From positions 1 through 8,362 of the forward strand of contig JAITKG010000193.1 in assembly GCA_031278495.1 (NCBI GenBank): a stretch of DNA of 8,362 nucleotides. Reading direction: 5' to 3'. This stretch comes from Prevotellaceae bacterium. GTDB taxonomy: Bacteria; Bacteroidota; Bacteroidia; Bacteroidales; UBA932. A program made the translations under genes and the position numbers. Under the pieces are notes generated by a model. It saw nothing but the letters and a program-made list of their open reading frames with translations. It was not told the DNA's origin and made no database searches. How positions within the stretch are numbered: the first letter of the stretch is position 1; every line of letters begins with the position of its first letter. Shown here in pieces: positions 5,741 to 8,362 of this stretch.

Positions 5741-6784
5741 TTATTTTTCCAAAAAAATTGTTACCAACCGCGGCAGCGAATAACTGTCGAGCATGCTGGA
5801 AGAAATGTTCAAATAGCCGGTCTGTAAGGCGGGGGAAATTTTTGAGACGTCAATCGTGTAAAAAGTGGCGAACAAAGTTTGATGGGTCAGTTGGTGCTTA
5901 ATTTCCCCAGAAACACGGCAAATTTTCCATGTAGCGTCCCCGAAAAGAGTCGCCCATTTTTCACTGGCGGACAGTTTCCCGAACGGCACGCGTCCGGCGG
6001 TTTCAATTAACGGAAACTCATACAAGCCTTGCCAAATGTCCTTTTCCGTGCGTTTGCGGATGAACACGGAATCTTTATGCCGGATAAACAAATAGTAAAA
6101 ATAGCGGATGCGTATCGCTGTGCGTTTACTTTTCACCGGGAATTTTTCGACGGATTTATGCGCAAAGGCATAACAACCGGCTAACAGTGGGCAGCCGGCG
6201 CAAAGCGGCTTAGCCGGCGTGCAAACCAATGAACCGAAATCCATCAATGCCTGATTGAAGTCGCCGGGATGCGCAGGCGGAATCAGTTCTTCCGCCAGTC
6301 CGGCAAACAGTTTTTTGCCGGCGCCGGTATCTACCGGCTCGTCCATGCCGAATACGCGCGATAAAATGCGGTAACCGTTGCCGTCGATAGCCGGCACGGC
6401 TTCATTAAAAGCAAATGAAGCAATAGCGGCGGCTGTGTAAGGTCCGACGCCTTTTAGCTTCAGCAATGCTTCACGGGAACGGGGAAAACGCCCGCCGTAT
6501 TCCGCCACGATTTGTTGCGCCGTGCCGTGCAGGTGGCGGGCGCGGGAATAATACCCCAAACCCTGCCACAGGCGCAACACTTCATCAAGGGGCGCGGCTG
6601 CCAAGTCTTGCACCGCCGGGAAGCGTTCTATAAACCGCCGGTAGTAGGGTTCGCCCTGCCCGACGCGCGTCTGTTGCAAAATAATTTCCGACAGCCAGAT
6701 TTTATACGGGTCGCCGGTCTGCTTCCATGGCAAGTACCGGCGGTGTGCGCGGTACCATTCCAACAGTTCTTTTGCAAAATCCAC
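5741..6784 (-). CDS. mutY: Adenine DNA glycosylase MutY
   Basis: MutY removes adenine mispaired with 8-oxoguanine, preventing G:C to T:A changes. The 347-residue protein has the full family layout. The catalytic Glu33 lies in LSEIILQQTRV. The helix-hairpin-helix is LKGVGPYTAAAIASFAF (about 110-126). The catalytic Asp134 lies in PAIDGN. The 4Fe-4S cluster cysteines are Cys188, Cys195, Cys198 and Cys204, in the expected C-X6-C-X2-C-X5-C spacing. The C-terminal NUDIX-like domain that recognises 8-oxoguanine (about 225-347) includes DIWQGLYEFPLIET. The start is GTG, read from CAC on the plus strand. No in-frame ATG occurs just upstream, and the reading MDFAKELLEWY fits the family. One oddity is Gly137 in DGNGYR, where a Val is usual (DGNVYR). 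It lies 95 bp after metK with no promoter recognised between, so it may depend on the metK transcript. Confidence 0.96.
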   Translation of the reverse strand: MDFAKELLEWYRAHRRYLPWKQTGDPYKIWLSEIILQQTRVGQGEPYYRRFIERFPAVQDLAAAPLDEVLRLWQGLGYYSRARHLHGTAQQIVAEYGGRFPRSREALLKLKGVGPYTAAAIASFAFNEAVPAIDGNGYRILSRVFGMDEPVDTGAGKKLFAGLAEELIPPAHPGDFNQALMDFGSLVCTPAKPLCAGCPLLAGCYAFAHKSVEKFPVKSKRTAIRIRYFYYLFIRHKDSVFIRKRTEKDIWQGLYEFPLIETAGRVPFGKLSASEKWATLFGDATWKICRVSGEIKHQLTHQTLFATFYTIDVSKISPALQTGYLNISSSMLDSYSLPRLVTIFLEK

Positions 6785-6825
6785 TTTTTTGAAGTTTGAG
6801 ATGAAGTATGGTGTATGAACAGCGC

Positions 6826-6870
6826 GTCATTCCGGGCGAAGCGTTGTTCCGTTCCCCATGTTCCGTTCCC
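6826..6870 (+). repeat. Repeat fragments in the metK-mutY gap
   Basis: CGTCATTCCGGGCGAAGCG near 6826-6843 matches the left-arm pattern of the dispersed repeat family, and CATTCCGGGCGAA is identical to 3068-3080. It is followed by a 12-bp direct repeat, TGTTCCGTTCCC at 6845-6856 and 6859-6870, separated by 2 bp. No right arm is present, so this is a partial or eroded copy within the 95-bp gap. Confidence 0.5.
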
Positions 6871-6879
6871 GTTAAACCG

Positions 6880-8136
6880 TTATTTCAGTTTAAATTCTTT
6901 TTTTATCAACGGCACAAAATCCAGTTTTTCCCAAGCGAAAAATTCTACTTCTTTGGTTGTTTTTTTGCCGTCGTAGCAGAGCGCTATTTTTTCTTTCACA
7001 TTTTTGCGTCCGAAGTGCCCGTAGGCAGCCGTGCGTTCGAAGATAGGATATTTCAATCCGAAGCGTTCTACGATTTTTGCCGGGCGCAAATCGAAAATAT
7101 TAGCTACTTTTTCACCTATTTGCGCATCGTCCCAAGGCACTTTGGAGCCGCCGTAGGTGTTCACGCATACGCTTACCGGCTGCGCCAATCCAATGGCATA
7201 GGCAACCTGCACCAATATTTCGCTGGCAACGCCGGCAGCCACCAAATTCTTTGCAATATGGCGCGCTGCGTAGGCTGCCGAACGGTCTACCTTGCTGGAG
7301 TCTTTTCCCGAAAAAGCGCCGCCGCCGTGCGCGCCCTTGCCGCCGTAAGTATCCACAATAATTTTGCGCCCTGTCAATCCCGTGTCGCCATGCGGGCCGC
7401 CGATAACGAACTTGCCGGTGGGGTTTACGTGCAGGATATAATGTTCGTCGAACAGTTTGTGCAGCCGTTTCGGCAACCGTTTAATAATGCGCGGCAGCAA
7501 CACTTCCCGCACATCGCGGCGGATTTGCGCCTGCATTTTCGCGTCGGTATCGAAATCGTCGTGCTGCGTAGAGATGACAATGGTATGCACCCGCACCGGC
7601 TGGTTTTTTTCATTGTATTCAACCGTAAACTGCGATTTCGCATCGGGACGCAGGTACTTCATTTTTCTTTTTTCGCGGCGGATAGCCGCCAGTTCTTCCA
7701 GTGCAATATGCGAAAGCATCAGCGATACCGGCATGTATTCGTCGGTTTCGTTGGTGGCATAACCAAACATCATGCCCTGATCGCCGGCGCCCTGGTCTTC
7801 CGTTTTCTTGCGCACAACGCCCTGGTTAATGTCCGGCGACTGCTCGTGGATAGCCGACAATACGCCGCACGAGTCGCCGTCGAACTTGTAGGCGGCTTTG
7901 TCGTAGCCGATGCGGTTAATCACGCGCCGCGCCACTTCCTGCACATCAACGTAAGCCGTTGAGCGCACTTCCCCGCCGATAACCGTAAGACCGGTGGTTA
8001 CAAACGTCTCGCACGCCACTTTCGCATGGGGGTCCTGGCGCAAAAATTCATCGAGGACAGCATCCGAAATTTGGTCTGCTACTTTGTCCGGGTGTCCTTC
8101 CGACACCGATTCTGAAGTAAAAAGGTAGTTGTTCAT
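6880..8136 (-). CDS. metK: S-adenosylmethionine synthetase
   Basis: MetK makes S-adenosylmethionine from ATP and methionine in the cytoplasm, releasing phosphate and diphosphate. The 418-residue protein begins MNNYLFTSESVSEGHPDKVA, with the ATP-binding motif HPDK at 15-18. The two family signatures are present: GAGDQGMMFGYA at 116-127 and GGGAFSGKD at 271-279 (the glycine-rich loop). Further conserved blocks are FVIGGPHGDTGLTGRKIIVD and the C-terminal region around FDLRPAKIVERF. Length and start are normal for the phylum. The gene has a strong promoter at 8309-8340 and a leader of about 165 nt that opens with a SAM-II riboswitch, so the product most likely represses its own synthesis through SAM. 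mutY and ssb follow on the same strand. Confidence 0.97.
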   Translation of the reverse strand: MNNYLFTSESVSEGHPDKVADQISDAVLDEFLRQDPHAKVACETFVTTGLTVIGGEVRSTAYVDVQEVARRVINRIGYDKAAYKFDGDSCGVLSAIHEQSPDINQGVVRKKTEDQGAGDQGMMFGYATNETDEYMPVSLMLSHIALEELAAIRREKRKMKYLRPDAKSQFTVEYNEKNQPVRVHTIVISTQHDDFDTDAKMQAQIRRDVREVLLPRIIKRLPKRLHKLFDEHYILHVNPTGKFVIGGPHGDTGLTGRKIIVDTYGGKGAHGGGAFSGKDSSKVDRSAAYAARHIAKNLVAAGVASEILVQVAYAIGLAQPVSVCVNTYGGSKVPWDDAQIGEKVANIFDLRPAKIVERFGLKYPIFERTAAYGHFGRKNVKEKIALCYDGKKTTKEVEFFAWEKLDFVPLIKKEFKLK

Positions 8137-8165
8137 TTTTTTAATTATTTAAAGTTGTTATATTG

Positions 8166-8182
8166 CAAAAACCGCTTTTTTG
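8166..8182 (-). repeat. A/U hairpin in the metK leader near the start codon
   Basis: On the minus strand CAAAAAAGCGGTTTTTG can fold as CAAAAA/TTTTTG with an AGCGG loop, about 30 nt before the metK ATG. It could affect ribosome access or be part of the expression platform. The stem is weak. Confidence 0.35.
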
Positions 8183-8190
8183 TAGAAAAA

Positions 8191-8204
8191 TTCAACCGGT
8201 TGAA
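8191..8204 (-). terminator. Palindrome followed by T run in the metK leader
   Basis: TTCAACCGGTTGAA is a perfect 14-bp palindrome. On the minus strand it is followed at once by TTTTT. As RNA it folds into a five-pair stem (UUCAA/UUGAA) with a CCGG loop, a weak intrinsic-terminator shape. As DNA it could be an operator for a dimeric regulator. It lies between the riboswitch and the metK start, where a premature terminator would be expected, but with only one G-C pair per stem its strength is doubtful. Confidence 0.4.
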
Positions 8205-8207
8205 AGT

Positions 8208-8266
8208 AAAAATGCTTTTTGGAAAAGTCTGGCGCGAAAGGCGCCGGGAATCGTTTTAGCATTTTT
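8208..8266 (-). promoter_or_regulatory. Putative riboswitch expression platform (anti-aptamer helix)
   Basis: On the minus strand AAAAATGCT (8266 to 8258), part of the conserved SAM-II core, is exactly complementary over nine bases to AGCATTTTT (8216 to 8208). Between the arms stands a GC hairpin, GGCGC/GCGCC with a CTTTC loop (8231-8245). A second alternative pairing is GGAAAA in the aptamer with TTTTCC at 8221-8226. Either would be incompatible with the ligand-bound pseudoknot. This is what an expression platform would look like, but the direction of the switch is inferred. Confidence 0.5.
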
Positions 8267-8300
8267 TCCTGTGGTTGCAAGCAGTCAAATCTCTCCACAT
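8251..8300 (-). promoter_or_regulatory. SAM-II riboswitch aptamer
   Basis: In the metK leader, read on the minus strand, stem P1 is UGUGG (8299 to 8295) paired with CCACA (8274 to 8270). It encloses the loop AGAGAUUUGACUGCUUGCAA. Then follows the conserved 3' segment AAAAAAUGCUAAAACG. These match the known SAM-II (RF00521 type) core: GAUUU, then GCUUGCAA closing P1, then AAAUGCUAAA forming the pseudoknot strand. The aptamer starts only a few nucleotides after the predicted transcription start (about 8302). Its position in front of metK supports a SAM-sensing, SAM-repressed switch. The class is best known from Alphaproteobacteria but also occurs in Bacteroidota. The match is by eye against the remembered consensus. 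Confidence 0.88.
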
Positions 8301-8308
8301 TGACGGCA

Positions 8309-8340
8309 CAAAGGTAAGAAAAGTTTTACATACTGCAAAA
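8309..8340 (-). promoter_or_regulatory. metK: metK promoter
   Basis: On the minus strand TTTTG (8340 to 8336), a 19-bp spacer, then TACCTTTG (8316 to 8309). Both boxes and the spacing match the Bacteroidota consensus TTTG / TAnnTTTG. Transcription would begin near 8302, just before the SAM-II aptamer, leaving a leader of about 165 nt. Confidence 0.75.
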
Positions 8341-8362
8341 TTTTTTTCTGCCGCGCCTGCCA

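Noticed and set aside
6808..7962. 384-codon plus-strand open frame
   Set aside because: It lies antisense to metK, whose protein is unmistakable. The translation is rich in Phe, Arg and His with no recognisable domain, typical of a shadow frame.
1..8362. tRNA or rRNA genes
   Set aside because: No cloverleaf with a GGTTCGA-type T arm and CCA-proximal stem, and no rRNA-like stretch, was noticed in the intergenic regions on reading both strands by eye.

Overview
The window looks like a piece of a Bacteroidota chromosome, most likely order Bacteroidales, of moderate GC content. The housekeeping proteins (EF-P, serine hydroxymethyltransferase, SSB, MutY, MetK) have the sequence flavour of that phylum. 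Several genes are preceded by the Bacteroidota -7 box TAnnTTTG. Start codons follow A-rich leaders with no clear Shine-Dalgarno. The order mutY-ssb on one strand is also typical of the group. Genus cannot be read from the sequence alone.

Layout. Bases 1-2062 carry efp and glyA on the plus strand, both intact. Bases 2063-4168 are an accessory island with two type II toxin-antitoxin (TA) modules in a row on the plus strand. The first is a UPF0175-type antitoxin with a DUF3368/PIN toxin. The second is a small antitoxin with a MazF/PemK-type toxin. Both antitoxin frames are intact and both toxin frames are broken by a single -1 frameshift. Three related copies of a short GC-rich dispersed repeat lie before, between and after the modules. 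A second repeat type made of three hairpins lies between the modules. Bases 4169-5206 encode a surface-type lipoprotein with a DUF5074/YncE-like beta-propeller.

The remainder is on the minus strand, read right to left: metK, mutY, ssb. The gaps are 95 and 60 bp, only a weak promoter match lies before ssb and none before mutY, so the three may be co-transcribed. A strong promoter at 8309-8340 drives metK. Its roughly 165-nt leader begins with a recognisable SAM-II riboswitch aptamer (8251-8300, minus strand). Downstream is a sequence exactly complementary to nine bases of the conserved aptamer core, a GC hairpin, and two A/U-rich hairpins, which together look like an expression platform. MetK makes S-adenosylmethionine, so this is a direct feedback loop, and it may extend to the repair genes behind it.

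The main points of interest are the SAM-II riboswitch with its anti-aptamer strand, and the paired loss of frame in two adjacent toxins whose antitoxins are intact.
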